Counted from the stretch's first letter, positions 34,448 through 42,856 are shown. The stretch: 64,000 nt of DNA from a bacterium (GCA_028277985.1 JANQFG010000137.1:43798-107797); one strand, 5' to 3'. The notes: a model not told the origin generated them from the sequence alone. A program made the numbers and translations.

Positions 34448-35605
34448 ATGAGCCGGGAAAGTAGGGGATTGCGAACCGTCTCGATTGTCCTGATTGTGGC
34501 TGCCGCGCTGATCACGCCGCTCGCCATCGCCGCTTTCAATGCGGGAAATCTTCTGTTTCACAACGATCGATTGGCGGACTTCATGGCCGATGCGGTGACC
34601 GGCTACGACGAGCTGGAAGTGAACGGCGTCCAGCGATCCCTGGCCCATTCCATGGTCGCCGAATTCGAAAAACGGCCGCTGGAAGAGCAGAAGAAGACGG
34701 AGAACATCGATGAGCTCCTCGGGGGGCTCGTCGTCGTGGGCACCATCCACCCCGATGAGTACAACGCATTGCTCCTCAGGGTATTTCAACGAGAAGACGT
34801 GCTGGGTATCCTTCATCAGGTTGCAGACCCCCTGTACGCCTGGCTGAATTCAGACGACCTCTATCCGAACATGACGATTACCATGACGCCTGTGAAGAGC
34901 AACCTGCAGAAAGCAGTACCCACCATTGTCGAGTTCCCCCTTCGGATCATGCCGGACTGCACGGACGAGCAGGTCGCCCGAATCCGGGACCTCGGTCATG
35001 ATGCTGCCTTCGAAGCGCTGCCCCAGTGCGCGCCCACTGCCGACGGGCCGGAACGGGAAAAGGTGAAATCCATCTATCGGAACACTCTCCTCTCAACCAT
35101 CGACAAGGAAATGCCGTCCGTGATTCCCTTGAACGAGCTGATAAATCCTCGTGCCACAGAGGAAGAGATTCCCGAAATCTGCAAGCCCTTTTGTATGGAA
35201 TGTCATCAACATGGACAGGTTCGTAAGGACGGGCACAAGGAGAACTGGATCACGCTCAAGGGAATGGCGCGCGATGCACGAGGCAAGCTGCGCCTGGCCT
35301 GGGCATTGCCCCTGTTCGTCGGTGTTCTGGGGGTCGGAGTTTCATCACGCTCCCTCCCGCATGTGCTGAAATGGTCCGGATGGGGCCTCCTCCTTGCAGG
35401 GGTTGCATGCCTGTTCGGAAAACTCTGCATGATCTCCCTCGTCGGGTACACCACGGAAGACCCGTTGGGGCAGTATCTCCTCGGGTCCCTGCTGACCGCG
35501 ACAAACTCAAACCTGGGCACCCAGGCCTTGATCATGCTGGTTGCGGGAGTCGTAGTGCTCGGGGTTGCCTATTTTTCTGAGATGACAAAAGGAGAGCCGG
35601 AATGA
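34448..35605 (+). CDS. Membrane protein with a single CxxCH motif (putative monoheme cytochrome), module B
   Basis: 385 aa from the ATG at 34448, favoured because GGGAGG lies just before it (an earlier in-frame ATG at 34436 is possible). It is a paralogue of the protein at 29597: an N-terminal helix (about 10-32), a large loop and C-terminal helices. The nearly identical block PSVIPLNELINPRATEEEIP is followed by CKPFCMECHQHG (Cys249, Cys252, His253). The stop overlaps the RdhA2 start by ATGA, so it is translationally coupled to that enzyme. A heme c electron donor to RdhA is inferred. Confidence 0.7.
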   Translation: MSRESRGLRTVSIVLIVAAALITPLAIAAFNAGNLLFHNDRLADFMADAVTGYDELEVNGVQRSLAHSMVAEFEKRPLEEQKKTENIDELLGGLVVVGTIHPDEYNALLLRVFQREDVLGILHQVADPLYAWLNSDDLYPNMTITMTPVKSNLQKAVPTIVEFPLRIMPDCTDEQVARIRDLGHDAAFEALPQCAPTADGPEREKVKSIYRNTLLSTIDKEMPSVIPLNELINPRATEEEIPEICKPFCMECHQHGQVRKDGHKENWITLKGMARDARGKLRLAWALPLFVGVLGVGVSSRSLPHVLKWSGWGLLLAGVACLFGKLCMISLVGYTTEDPLGQYLLGSLLTATNSNLGTQALIMLVAGVVVLGVAYFSEMTKGEPE

Positions 35606-37089
35606 AGGAACATTCCAAGCCCGAACGCACAGGAAACGCCGGCGGCCGCCACATGAACCGCCGCCAGTTTGCCAAGGCTACTCTCGCCGGGGCGGGCGCG
35701 GCCGCGGCCAGGGCGATCATGGGACCGACCAGCGAGGCGGAAGCCACTCGGGAGAAGGCGGACGAAATGCGAAAGCATATCCGCACCTCCGACAACCCGG
35801 TCCAGATCGATGAGAAGAAGTACAAACGATTTGATGCTTGCGATACGGCCTTCAACTCGGTGAGCCGGGAATTCGGTGAGAACTACTTCATGCACCTCAT
35901 CCGGAACCAGATGAAGTACGTCATGCAGGGAAAGACATGCCGGGATGTTCAGACGGGCAGCGTACGTGAGGCCCGGCATGTGTATGCCTTCGGGAATGCA
36001 TTCAACAACATCCTGGAGCAGCTCGGCGGCGACGGAACCAATATGGAAAACAGGGGGCCCACGAATTCCTGGACACCCCTCGAGTACACGAAACCGCTGA
36101 TGATTCCCGGCCCCCCTTCGGAGAAGGACCCGGACGTGCTGACCCCCATGACCAAGGCGGTCTCACGCATCGCGGGTGCCGACAAGGTGGGCATCTCGGC
36201 GCTGAACCGCAATCTCATCTATGCGAGCTGTCAACCGAATCCCGACTTCTTCGCAGGGCATGAACAAGATCCGCCCATCCGGAAGCCGATCAATTTTCGC
36301 AAAGATGTAAAGGAACCGGGAGAAAACGATCACGAGCTCTTCATCCCTGACACGGACATCAACGCGATTGCTTTTGCCGTCGAGATGCCTCGCGTCATGG
36401 TCCAGACAGGCGCACAGTTCTCGATTGTCGGCGCCTCCATGCACGGTTACGCCAGGCTCGGCTATATCATGGGGACGCTTTCGGAATGGATTCGAATGCA
36501 AGGCTACTGGGCCATTCCTGCGAAGAACGACACCGGTGCCAATGTGCCGATGGCCGCAGAGGCCGGGCTGGGTGAGGCAGGACGAAACGGAATGCTCATC
36601 ACCCCCGAGTGGGGCCCGGCCGTACGGCTTGCAAAGGTATTGACCAATATGCCGCTCCACCACGACCAGCCGATCGCGTTCGGGGTGGCCGAGTTCTGCG
36701 GACATTGCAGGAAATGTGCCCGCGAGTGCCCGGCCCAGGCGATTACCTATGGCGAGAAGACCTGGGAAGGCACTTCGAGCACCAACGCGCATGGAGCCTA
36801 CCGGTGGTACAACGACGGGGCCAAGTGCCTGAAGGATGGCTGGATCGCTGAAGGAAGCACCTGCGCTGTCTGCCTGGCCACCTGCCCGTTCACCAAGGGA
36901 GAGATGTGGCCCCACGAACTCACAAAGGCGGCGATCAAGCATGCGCCCGCCTTGAACGGCATCTGGTTATCCATGGACGATGCCTTTGGGTACGGTTTCT
37001 GGAAGGAGCGCAACTACAAGGACATCTTCAAATACGGGGTTTCGACCTACGGTCTCGACCCGAAGAAGATGAAAAAGGAATTCATATGA
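35602..37089 (+). CDS. rdhA: Reductive dehalogenase catalytic subunit-like protein, TAT-exported (RdhA, module B)
   Basis: 495 aa. A TAT leader with NRRQFAKAT at 19-27 is preceded by a longer polar n-region. The core block AAEAGLGEAGRNGMLITPEW and VRLAKVLTNMPLHHDQP identifies the cobalamin-binding superfamily. The ferredoxin motifs are CGHCRKCARECP (Cys366, 369, 372, 376) and Cys409 plus CAVCLATCP (Cys421, 424, 428). It is clearly diverged from the module A enzyme, so different substrates are likely. It is coupled upstream to the CxxCH protein (ATGA) and downstream to its anchor (ATGA at 37086). Confidence 0.88.
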   Translation: MKEHSKPERTGNAGGRHMNRRQFAKATLAGAGAAAARAIMGPTSEAEATREKADEMRKHIRTSDNPVQIDEKKYKRFDACDTAFNSVSREFGENYFMHLIRNQMKYVMQGKTCRDVQTGSVREARHVYAFGNAFNNILEQLGGDGTNMENRGPTNSWTPLEYTKPLMIPGPPSEKDPDVLTPMTKAVSRIAGADKVGISALNRNLIYASCQPNPDFFAGHEQDPPIRKPINFRKDVKEPGENDHELFIPDTDINAIAFAVEMPRVMVQTGAQFSIVGASMHGYARLGYIMGTLSEWIRMQGYWAIPAKNDTGANVPMAAEAGLGEAGRNGMLITPEWGPAVRLAKVLTNMPLHHDQPIAFGVAEFCGHCRKCARECPAQAITYGEKTWEGTSSTNAHGAYRWYNDGAKCLKDGWIAEGSTCAVCLATCPFTKGEMWPHELTKAAIKHAPALNGIWLSMDDAFGYGFWKERNYKDIFKYGVSTYGLDPKKMKKEFI

Positions 37090-37283
37090 TGCCAGGGTTG
37101 AAGGAAATCGGTCCGAAGAATCTGCTGATCGGTGTAGGCTGGCTTCTGGGGCTCGGACTCTGGATCAGCACCATCACCGGCAGCATTGCCGAATACGAAT
37201 TCCACGCAGCCTGGATGTTCGGCCTGGTAACCGCCGTGTGGGTTGTCTTCGGTGTCGTCCTCTTTCGTCTCTTGAAGCGATGA
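37086..37283 (+). CDS. rdhB: RdhB-like membrane anchor, module B
   Basis: 65 aa, shorter than most RdhB proteins and with only two hydrophobic helices (about 11-32 and 41-62). The motif AEYEFHAAWM is shared with the module A anchor. Start and stop both overlap the neighbours by ATGA, so RdhA, anchor and NapG-like protein are made together. It likely tethers the exported RdhA2. Confidence 0.75.
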   Translation: MMPGLKEIGPKNLLIGVGWLLGLGLWISTITGSIAEYEFHAAWMFGLVTAVWVVFGVVLFRLLKR

Positions 37284-37903
37284 TGGATCGAAGAAGATTT
37301 CTCCGCTACGGCCTTGAGGTGGCCGGGGCCTTTTCCATGGTCGGCCTTTTCGCCGGGCTGTCAGGCCCGAGTCGGCTCTATGTGCGTCCCCCGCGGTCCA
37401 TGGATGAACCGGATTTCGTGACAAAGTGCATCCGCTGCGGAGTATGCGTGGAGGTGTGCCCTACGCGCACCCTTCGGCAGCTCGACCTCACTCGCAACGT
37501 CAAAGCGATCGCCACCCCGGTGCTCGACACGGACCACGGCGGCTGCCTGGCGTGGCGTCCCGGCGGTTGTGACGCATGTGCCCGCCACTGCCCGACCGGC
37601 GCTATCGATTCCGCACTGGGAATCACTCACCTCAAGATAGCCACCCCTGTCTGCGACTGGGAGAAATGTATCAACTGCATGGCCTGCTTCAAGTGGTGCC
37701 CGGTACAGGGTGCCCTCCTCTTCCCCAATCCGGACGGCGAGCCGTATACCCGGGAAGCGGACATTCCGGAGAAGATGAGAGCAAAGGACTCTCCGGTGAA
37801 GCCGTATTTCGGCCTGGACAAATGCACCGGGTGCGGGCTGTGTGCCTACTACTGCCCGGTCAAGATTATTCGGCTCGAGCCGTTCGAAGGAAAGCGGGCA
37901 TGA
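37280..37903 (+). CDS. NapG-like TAT-exported 4Fe-4S ferredoxin
   Basis: 207 aa. The TAT motif DRRRFLRYG is followed by a short hydrophobic region. Four ferredoxin motifs follow: CIRCGVCVEVCP, a CDACARHCP-type site, CINCMACFKWCP and CTGCGLCAYYCP, the NapG/MauM arrangement. In nitrate reduction NapG and NapH pass electrons from quinol to NapC/NapA; here the pair is fused into an RdhA operon, so quinol-to-RdhA transfer on the outer side of the membrane is inferred. It is coupled by ATGA overlap at both ends. Confidence 0.87.
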   Translation: MMDRRRFLRYGLEVAGAFSMVGLFAGLSGPSRLYVRPPRSMDEPDFVTKCIRCGVCVEVCPTRTLRQLDLTRNVKAIATPVLDTDHGGCLAWRPGGCDACARHCPTGAIDSALGITHLKIATPVCDWEKCINCMACFKWCPVQGALLFPNPDGEPYTREADIPEKMRAKDSPVKPYFGLDKCTGCGLCAYYCPVKIIRLEPFEGKRA

Positions 37904-38727
37904 GTTCGATCATCTCCAGGATTCGTAACAGAATCAGGTTTCTCTTCTTCGCAGGAATCATCCTGGCCGCGCTCACCTACTGGCCTTTCACGAGCTGCAA
38001 TTTCCTGAAGATCGGCTATGTGCGCTTCATTTGCCCCCTCGGCTTTCTGGAAACCACGATCGCGACCCGCACCGTTTCCTGGCCATTGGCCATCGGTTTC
38101 ATTTTCATACTGGGTCTGATCTTCCTTCTCGGAAGGTTCTACTGCTCGTGGCTCTGCCCCGCGTCCTATTTTGGGAACAGGCTGTCGGTAGGCTCACGCC
38201 GTGTGTTCCCACAACGACTCGTACGATCCGTCGACGAGAAGTGGCAGCGTCTCAGCTCCGGTATTTCGAGCCGAGTGGTGCTCGGCAGGGGGGATGCGCT
38301 GGCCCTGTTCATCGGTATCGGCCTTGGTGTGGCAGTGTTCGGCTATCCCGCCTTCTGTCTCGTGTGCCCCCTGGGGGTTCTCTCCCGCGGCCTCATCGAT
38401 CTGCTCGTACATTTTCAACTCCGCTGGGAGAGCCTGTTTCTGCTGTTTCCTCTCGTTGTCGGCCTCTTCTTCTCCTATGGGTGGCGCTGCGCCTGTCCGG
38501 TCGGAATCGTTCACGGGGTGGCCGCGATAAGAAACAGAACCTGGGTTTCGGTCAAGGACAAGGATCTGTGCGAGCAGTGCGATCTCTGCTCCAAGGCATG
38601 CAGGAGCGGTCTCTATCCGCACAAGGACGAGCCGCTCCAACCCTTCGATTGTACAAAGTGTTTCGACTGCGTGGAGGCCTGCCCAAGGGGTGCCAGGTCG
38701 GCGGCGTGGAAAAAGACGAGCGGTTGA
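37900..38727 (+). CDS. NapH-like membrane ferredoxin
   Basis: 275 aa from the ATG at 37900 overlapping the NapG-like stop. About four to five hydrophobic segments are interspersed with CPLG-type cysteine motifs: FICPLGFLE, YCSWLCPASYFG, LVCPLGVLS, and CACPVGIVH. The C-terminal cytoplasmic tail carries two ferredoxin motifs, CEQCDLCSKAC and CTKCFDCVEACP. This is the NapH/CcoG-like quinol-side electron-transfer protein. It is the last gene of the operon. A conventional FMN-binding RdhC is not present, so this pair may replace it. Confidence 0.87.
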   Translation: MSSIISRIRNRIRFLFFAGIILAALTYWPFTSCNFLKIGYVRFICPLGFLETTIATRTVSWPLAIGFIFILGLIFLLGRFYCSWLCPASYFGNRLSVGSRRVFPQRLVRSVDEKWQRLSSGISSRVVLGRGDALALFIGIGLGVAVFGYPAFCLVCPLGVLSRGLIDLLVHFQLRWESLFLLFPLVVGLFFSYGWRCACPVGIVHGVAAIRNRTWVSVKDKDLCEQCDLCSKACRSGLYPHKDEPLQPFDCTKCFDCVEACPRGARSAAWKKTSG

Positions 38728-38753
38728 CATGTCTCAATCAAAGCGTTTACATG

Positions 38754-38763
38754 GTATGCATAC
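38754..38763. promoter_or_regulatory. Palindrome upstream of the MarR gene
   Basis: GTATGCATAC is a perfect 10-nt palindrome, nested inside a wider inverted repeat AGCGTT (38742-38747) / AACGCT. It lies about 50 nt before the MarR start and 27 nt after the NapH-like stop, with TTGACA at 38724-38729 upstream. It is a plausible MarR operator. Confidence 0.4.
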
Positions 38764-38811
38764 AACTAAGTTGAACGCTAGACATCTCTCTTCAGCCATG
38801 GAAGGAACGAA

Positions 38812-39222
38812 ATGAGAGTAGAAGAGTGTGTTTTCTTTCAGCTTGCCAAGGCAAGCCAGAAGGCCACGCAGTTCTTCAACCAGCAGGTGGCACACCTGAA
38901 TCTGACCGCGGTCCAGGCAATGATCCTTAGCTTTCTGGTGGATGAGGATCGGGTGCCGGCCGGACAGCTCGGCGATCGTGTCCAGTTGACCAGCGCGACC
39001 ATGACCGGAATCATCGATCGTATCGAAAAGCTCGGCCTCGTGGAACGAAAACCCCATCCGGATGACAGGCGCGCGATTCTGCTCTGTCTGACGGACAAGG
39101 GCGTGGAGGTCGGCTCTAAGCTCAAGGAGATCGTTCAGGCATCCAACGAGCAATACATGAAGGAACTGAGTCCGGAAGAAGAGGTGTTCTTTCGGGGAAT
39201 TCTGAAGAGGCTTCACAACTGA
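38812..39222 (+). CDS. MarR-family transcriptional regulator
   Basis: 136 aa. The winged helix (about 25-105) has LTAVQAMILSFLV, QLGDRVQLTSATMTGIIDRIEKLGLVER and the wing KPHPDDRRAILLCLT, all canonical MarR. It follows the reductive-dehalogenase-type operon by 85 nt on the same strand, and MarR proteins are known regulators of rdh operons in other organohalide respirers. The aromatic ligand-binding habit of the family makes an aromatic inducer plausible. It could instead control the D-aminoacylase-like gene 45 nt downstream. Confidence 0.92.
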   Translation: MRVEECVFFQLAKASQKATQFFNQQVAHLNLTAVQAMILSFLVDEDRVPAGQLGDRVQLTSATMTGIIDRIEKLGLVERKPHPDDRRAILLCLTDKGVEVGSKLKEIVQASNEQYMKELSPEEEVFFRGILKRLHN

Positions 39223-39267
39223 GTCCGGCCCGGACTATCTTTTTCGCAGGGGCACGAGAGGATCGAA

Positions 39268-40998
39268 ATGGACAATGACATCCTGATCAAGAACGGCACG
39301 GTCATGGACGGAACAGGGAGTCCCGCTGTCAGAGCTGACGTGGTCGTACGCGGAGACCGCATCGAGGATGTCGGAAGCTTCCCGGACGCCAAGGCTACAA
39401 ACGTGATCGATGCCGAGGGGCTGGCGGTGGCTCCGGGATTCATCGACGCCCATACCCACCTGGACTTCTTTCTGACTTCTCCGAGACACCCGGAGGTGAT
39501 GGAAAGATGGGTGCGTCAGGGCGTAACCACCATCGTTGCAGGCAATTGCGGCTTCAGTCCCGCCCCCATTCGTTCAGAGGCTCAGGATACGGTCAGCACC
39601 TACTGGAATTTCGCCTTCCCGAAAGACGGGTTGACCTTCGAGTGGGCCACCATGGCGGAGTATTTCGATCACATGAACCGGAGCGGACTGGCCTACAACG
39701 TGGCGGTCCTGACGGGCCACAATGTGCTCCGGATGAACCTGATGGGGATGCAGGAGCGGGCGCCCTCTGCAGATGAGATGTCCGAAATGAAGAAGATGCT
39801 CAAGGAATCCCTTGACGCAGGTTCGATCGGGCTATCCATCGGCCTCCTCTATTGCCCGGGCTGCTTTTCCCGAACAGAAGAAATCACCGAGCTGGCCTCG
39901 GTGCTGACCGAGTCAGGGGCTCCCCTGGTCACCCACACCCGGGGCATGTCCGAGATCTACGATCATGCCGTACAAGAGGTCATCCGGGTTGCCGAGACGA
40001 ATAGGATTCCCCTGCACCTTTCCCACCATTTCGGCGGCTTCGAGACGGGCAAGCTCGTGAGCCCGACCGAGTGGAAGACCAAGGTCTCGTTCCTTCTGGC
40101 GAAGTTGATGGGCGAAAGCTTCACGGTCAAGAACCAGCTCAAGACCATGCCGTCCCACCTGCGTGCCGTCGAGCTGATCGGAAAAGCCCAGGAACGGGGA
40201 GTCGAGATCGGCCATGACATGCTGCCATGGATATGCGCTTTTACGAGCCTTCTCGCGATCCTGCCGCCCCGGCTGTACGCCGGCGGCTTTGACAAGCTGT
40301 TCGATCAGCTCCGGGACCCTGACGTGCGCAAGGCCATCATCAAGGAGAAGGAGACCGCTTTCCCCAAGTGGCCTACCTGGGACAACGACTGGTGGACCGA
40401 CAACATGTTCGACGGATGCTTCATGCTGGGCGGCTTCAGAAACGAGGGGAATCGAAAATACGAGAACATGAGGCTCCGCGACATCGCAAAGGACAGGGGA
40501 ACCGACATCTACAATACCGCCTTCGACCTGATCCTGGAGGAGAAGGGGAAAATCTTCTTCATTTACAGCATCGATGACCAGACCATCAGCGACTGGATCG
40601 GAGCCTGGGCCATCTCCGATCCGAATTGCGCGATCATGACCGACATCGTCGGCGTGGACCACCCGAATCCAGCGCCGGTGTCCTACGGCGCCTTTACCAA
40701 AGTCTTGGGTCAATTCGCCCGGGACAAGGGCATGATGACCCAGGAAGAGGCGATCCGGAAGATGACCTCACTGCCGGCCAGGCAAATGCAGCTCAAAGAC
40801 CGGGGAATCATCAAGAAAGGCGCCTACGCGGACTTGACGGTCTTCAACCCGAAGACCGTGAAGAATTGCGCCTCTTTCAAGGAACCCCATCGGTTCTCCG
40901 AAGGTATCGAGCACGTCCTGATCAACGGGAAGCCGGTTCTCGAAAACGGCACCTATGATCCCAAATCCCTCGCCGGCACCGTGATCAGACGAACCTAG
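39268..40998 (+). CDS. N-acyl-D-amino-acid deacylase-like amidohydrolase
   Basis: 576 aa, amidohydrolase superfamily, D-aminoacylase/COG3653 branch. The N-terminal beta-sandwich begins DILIKNGTVMDGTGSP. AHTHLDFF gives the first metal histidines, and VAGNCGFSPAP and THTRGMSEIY mark further active-site strands. The C-terminal return to the sandwich has KGAYADLTVFNPKTV. The enzyme hydrolyses an N-acyl (amide) bond or a cyclic imide. It is cytoplasmic (no leader). The small DUF2834 membrane protein follows 13 nt later and may be co-transcribed. Confidence 0.88.
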   Translation: MDNDILIKNGTVMDGTGSPAVRADVVVRGDRIEDVGSFPDAKATNVIDAEGLAVAPGFIDAHTHLDFFLTSPRHPEVMERWVRQGVTTIVAGNCGFSPAPIRSEAQDTVSTYWNFAFPKDGLTFEWATMAEYFDHMNRSGLAYNVAVLTGHNVLRMNLMGMQERAPSADEMSEMKKMLKESLDAGSIGLSIGLLYCPGCFSRTEEITELASVLTESGAPLVTHTRGMSEIYDHAVQEVIRVAETNRIPLHLSHHFGGFETGKLVSPTEWKTKVSFLLAKLMGESFTVKNQLKTMPSHLRAVELIGKAQERGVEIGHDMLPWICAFTSLLAILPPRLYAGGFDKLFDQLRDPDVRKAIIKEKETAFPKWPTWDNDWWTDNMFDGCFMLGGFRNEGNRKYENMRLRDIAKDRGTDIYNTAFDLILEEKGKIFFIYSIDDQTISDWIGAWAISDPNCAIMTDIVGVDHPNPAPVSYGAFTKVLGQFARDKGMMTQEEAIRKMTSLPARQMQLKDRGIIKKGAYADLTVFNPKTVKNCASFKEPHRFSEGIEHVLINGKPVLENGTYDPKSLAGTVIRRT

Positions 40999-41011
40999 AC
41001 GGAGTGTGGCA

Positions 41012-41341
41012 ATGAAACTTGCTCACCTATACCTCGTACTCTGCGTTCTGGGAGCCGCCCTGCCCTATTCCCAGTTTGTTCCCTTTCTTCTGGAAAACGG
41101 GCTGGACATTCCTATGTTCGTCCAGCAGTTATTCGCGAACCGCATCAGCGCCTTCTTCGGTATGGACGTAATCGTCTCAGCAGTCGTGGTGACAGTCTTC
41201 GTTTTGGCCGAGGGCACGCGAATTGGGATTCGCCACACATGGCTTCCGATCGTGGCCACCTTTACTGTCGGGGTCTCCCTGGGCCTGCCCCTCTTCCTCT
41301 ACTTGCGACAGTGCAGGCTCGAAGCGAACTCCCAAACCTAG
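41012..41341 (+). CDS. DUF2834 small membrane protein
   Basis: 109 aa with three hydrophobic helices. The start at 41012 has GGAG upstream. The DUF2834 pattern is visible: LYLVLCVLGAALPYSQFVPF, NGLDIPMFVQQLFANRISAFFGMDV and the third helix VSLGLPLFLYLR. The family is uncharacterised. It lies directly after the D-aminoacylase-like gene and before a 28-bp perfect inverted repeat. Confidence 0.75.
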   Translation: MKLAHLYLVLCVLGAALPYSQFVPFLLENGLDIPMFVQQLFANRISAFFGMDVIVSAVVVTVFVLAEGTRIGIRHTWLPIVATFTVGVSLGLPLFLYLRQCRLEANSQT

Positions 41342-41347
41342 CAAACC

Positions 41348-41410
41348 TAGGGGACGTTGTTTAATTCGTTAACTTCAGACGAAAGTTAACGAATTAAACA
41401 ACGTCCCCTA
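41348..41410. repeat. Perfect 28-bp inverted repeat with 7-nt loop
   Basis: The left arm at 41348-41375 begins TAGGGGACGTTG, the right arm at 41383-41410 is its exact reverse complement ending CAACGTCCCCTA, and the loop is 41376-41382. The arms contain AATTCGTTAACTT. Such long palindromes opening with GGGGACGTT resemble REP/RAYT-linked elements of deltaproteobacteria. It starts seven bases after the DUF2834 stop, so it may also stop transcription. The following 41,411-41,596 shows no gene. Confidence 0.85.
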
Positions 41411-41596
41411 TATTCCCGCCTAACTTTCCTCCGTTTGACCTTTGTTCTGTAATGTGTCCTTTGACCTTCGGGTTCCTGCTCCCCAATCGGCTCGCAAAAA
41501 CCTCCTGAGAGCCCTATGAATCTTCCCCATGATTGACTAGAATTGTGCAGCCACAGAAATCGAATTCGAACAGGGATAGCACTACAGGGGGAGAAG

Positions 41597-42856
41597 ATGC
41601 CTACGATCGATGATTTTATCTGTCCAAAGGAATGGGTTTCCGAGTTCATGATCGAAGTTGGCAAGATGGTCAGAAGATGGGGTGAGGAACGGTACTTGCC
41701 GATCCGGCAGCAAGTGGATGAAGACTGGAAAGATCACAAGATCATCGAGCCTCTTCTCAAGGAGGCCCTCGTCGATCTTGGCTTGAACAAGGGCATGTTT
41801 CCGGTCGAGGTGGGCGGTGCGAATTCCTCCGAAGGCGCGACCGGTGTATGCGTAACCGCACAGGAACTGGCCCGGATCGATTCCGGGTTTGCCACCGCTT
41901 GCCTCTGTTCCACCTGGGGAATGATGCCAGCCATCCTGGAGCCCCACCGCAACATGGACATCTGCATGGAGTTCGGACCCAAATTCTGCGGCTCCGAGCT
42001 CTACGTAGGATGCCATGCCATGACCGAACCGGCGAGCGGCGCAGACATCGAAAACGTGGGTCGCCTTCAGGGCAAGACGATCCAGACCACTGCGACCCTG
42101 GACGGGGATTCGTGGGTCATCAACGGCCACAAGATCTGGCCGACCAACTCGGGTAAACTGGCGGACCTCTTCACAGTGGTTTGCACAACGAAGAGAGGGT
42201 CCACAGACCCGAGCGATTTCGCCCTCATCCTCGTTCCGGCGGATGCGGAGGGCGTCACGGTGGGGAGTCCCTACCAGAAATGCGGCATGAACGCAGACAT
42301 GAACTCGGACATCTGGTTCGAAGAGGTGCGGGTTCCAAAACGTTACCGGTTCCACGGCCCGGGCGACGACCTCAAATACTGGCGGCGGGCCATCAGCGCC
42401 GGCAACCTCGGTTCGGCCGCCATGTGCGTGGGGATGATGAAATCCGTTTACGAGATCATCAAGAAGTGGACCACCGAACGGGTCATCGGCGGCAAGCCCC
42501 TCAAGGAGCACAGCCTGGTGGCGGACATGTTGTCCGAGGTGGCCATGTTGATCGAATCCACGTCCGCGTGGATGTGGTGTTACGCGCGGGAGATGGACCA
42601 CCCGGAACTCTATGGCTGGGACCCCTGGGACGAGAGATTCCTCCTCAAGACGCGGGGCCTTTCCCTCTACGCCTCGAACGCCGTGGAGCAGGCCTGCAGC
42701 CGGGCCATGGACTTCATGGGATCCTATGGCTACTCGCGGGAGTTCGACATCGAGAAGCACTGGCGGGACCAGAAGGTAATCGGTCTCTGGATGGGCGGTA
42801 AAGGGCTGAAGACCCTGGAGAACGCGCGCTACTGGTACGACCTCGAGACCCTGTAG
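41597..42856 (+). CDS. Acyl-CoA dehydrogenase family protein
   Basis: 419 aa from the ATG at 41597 (GGGGGAGAAG upstream). Three-domain ACAD layout: GCHAMTEPASGADIEN is the FAD-binding beta-domain signature, and AISAGNLGSAAMCVGMMK and MDFMGSYGYSREFDIEKHWRD are C-terminal domain blocks. The usual catalytic-base segment after the latter (IYEGT in MCAD) reads LWMGGK, and the alternative Glu of isovaleryl-CoA dehydrogenase also appears replaced by Trp (KYWRRAI). It may therefore use another base or do a different reaction. An acyl-CoA ligase follows 20 nt later, so substrate activation and oxidation are linked. Confidence 0.85.
   Translation: MPTIDDFICPKEWVSEFMIEVGKMVRRWGEERYLPIRQQVDEDWKDHKIIEPLLKEALVDLGLNKGMFPVEVGGANSSEGATGVCVTAQELARIDSGFATACLCSTWGMMPAILEPHRNMDICMEFGPKFCGSELYVGCHAMTEPASGADIENVGRLQGKTIQTTATLDGDSWVINGHKIWPTNSGKLADLFTVVCTTKRGSTDPSDFALILVPADAEGVTVGSPYQKCGMNADMNSDIWFEEVRVPKRYRFHGPGDDLKYWRRAISAGNLGSAAMCVGMMKSVYEIIKKWTTERVIGGKPLKEHSLVADMLSEVAMLIESTSAWMWCYAREMDHPELYGWDPWDERFLLKTRGLSLYASNAVEQACSRAMDFMGSYGYSREFDIEKHWRDQKVIGLWMGGKGLKTLENARYWYDLETL

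Noticed and set aside
30809..37089. Firm statement that the RdhA proteins dehalogenate
   Set aside because: Family features are clear, but sediment RdhA-like proteins may reduce other substrates; only the family call is supported.
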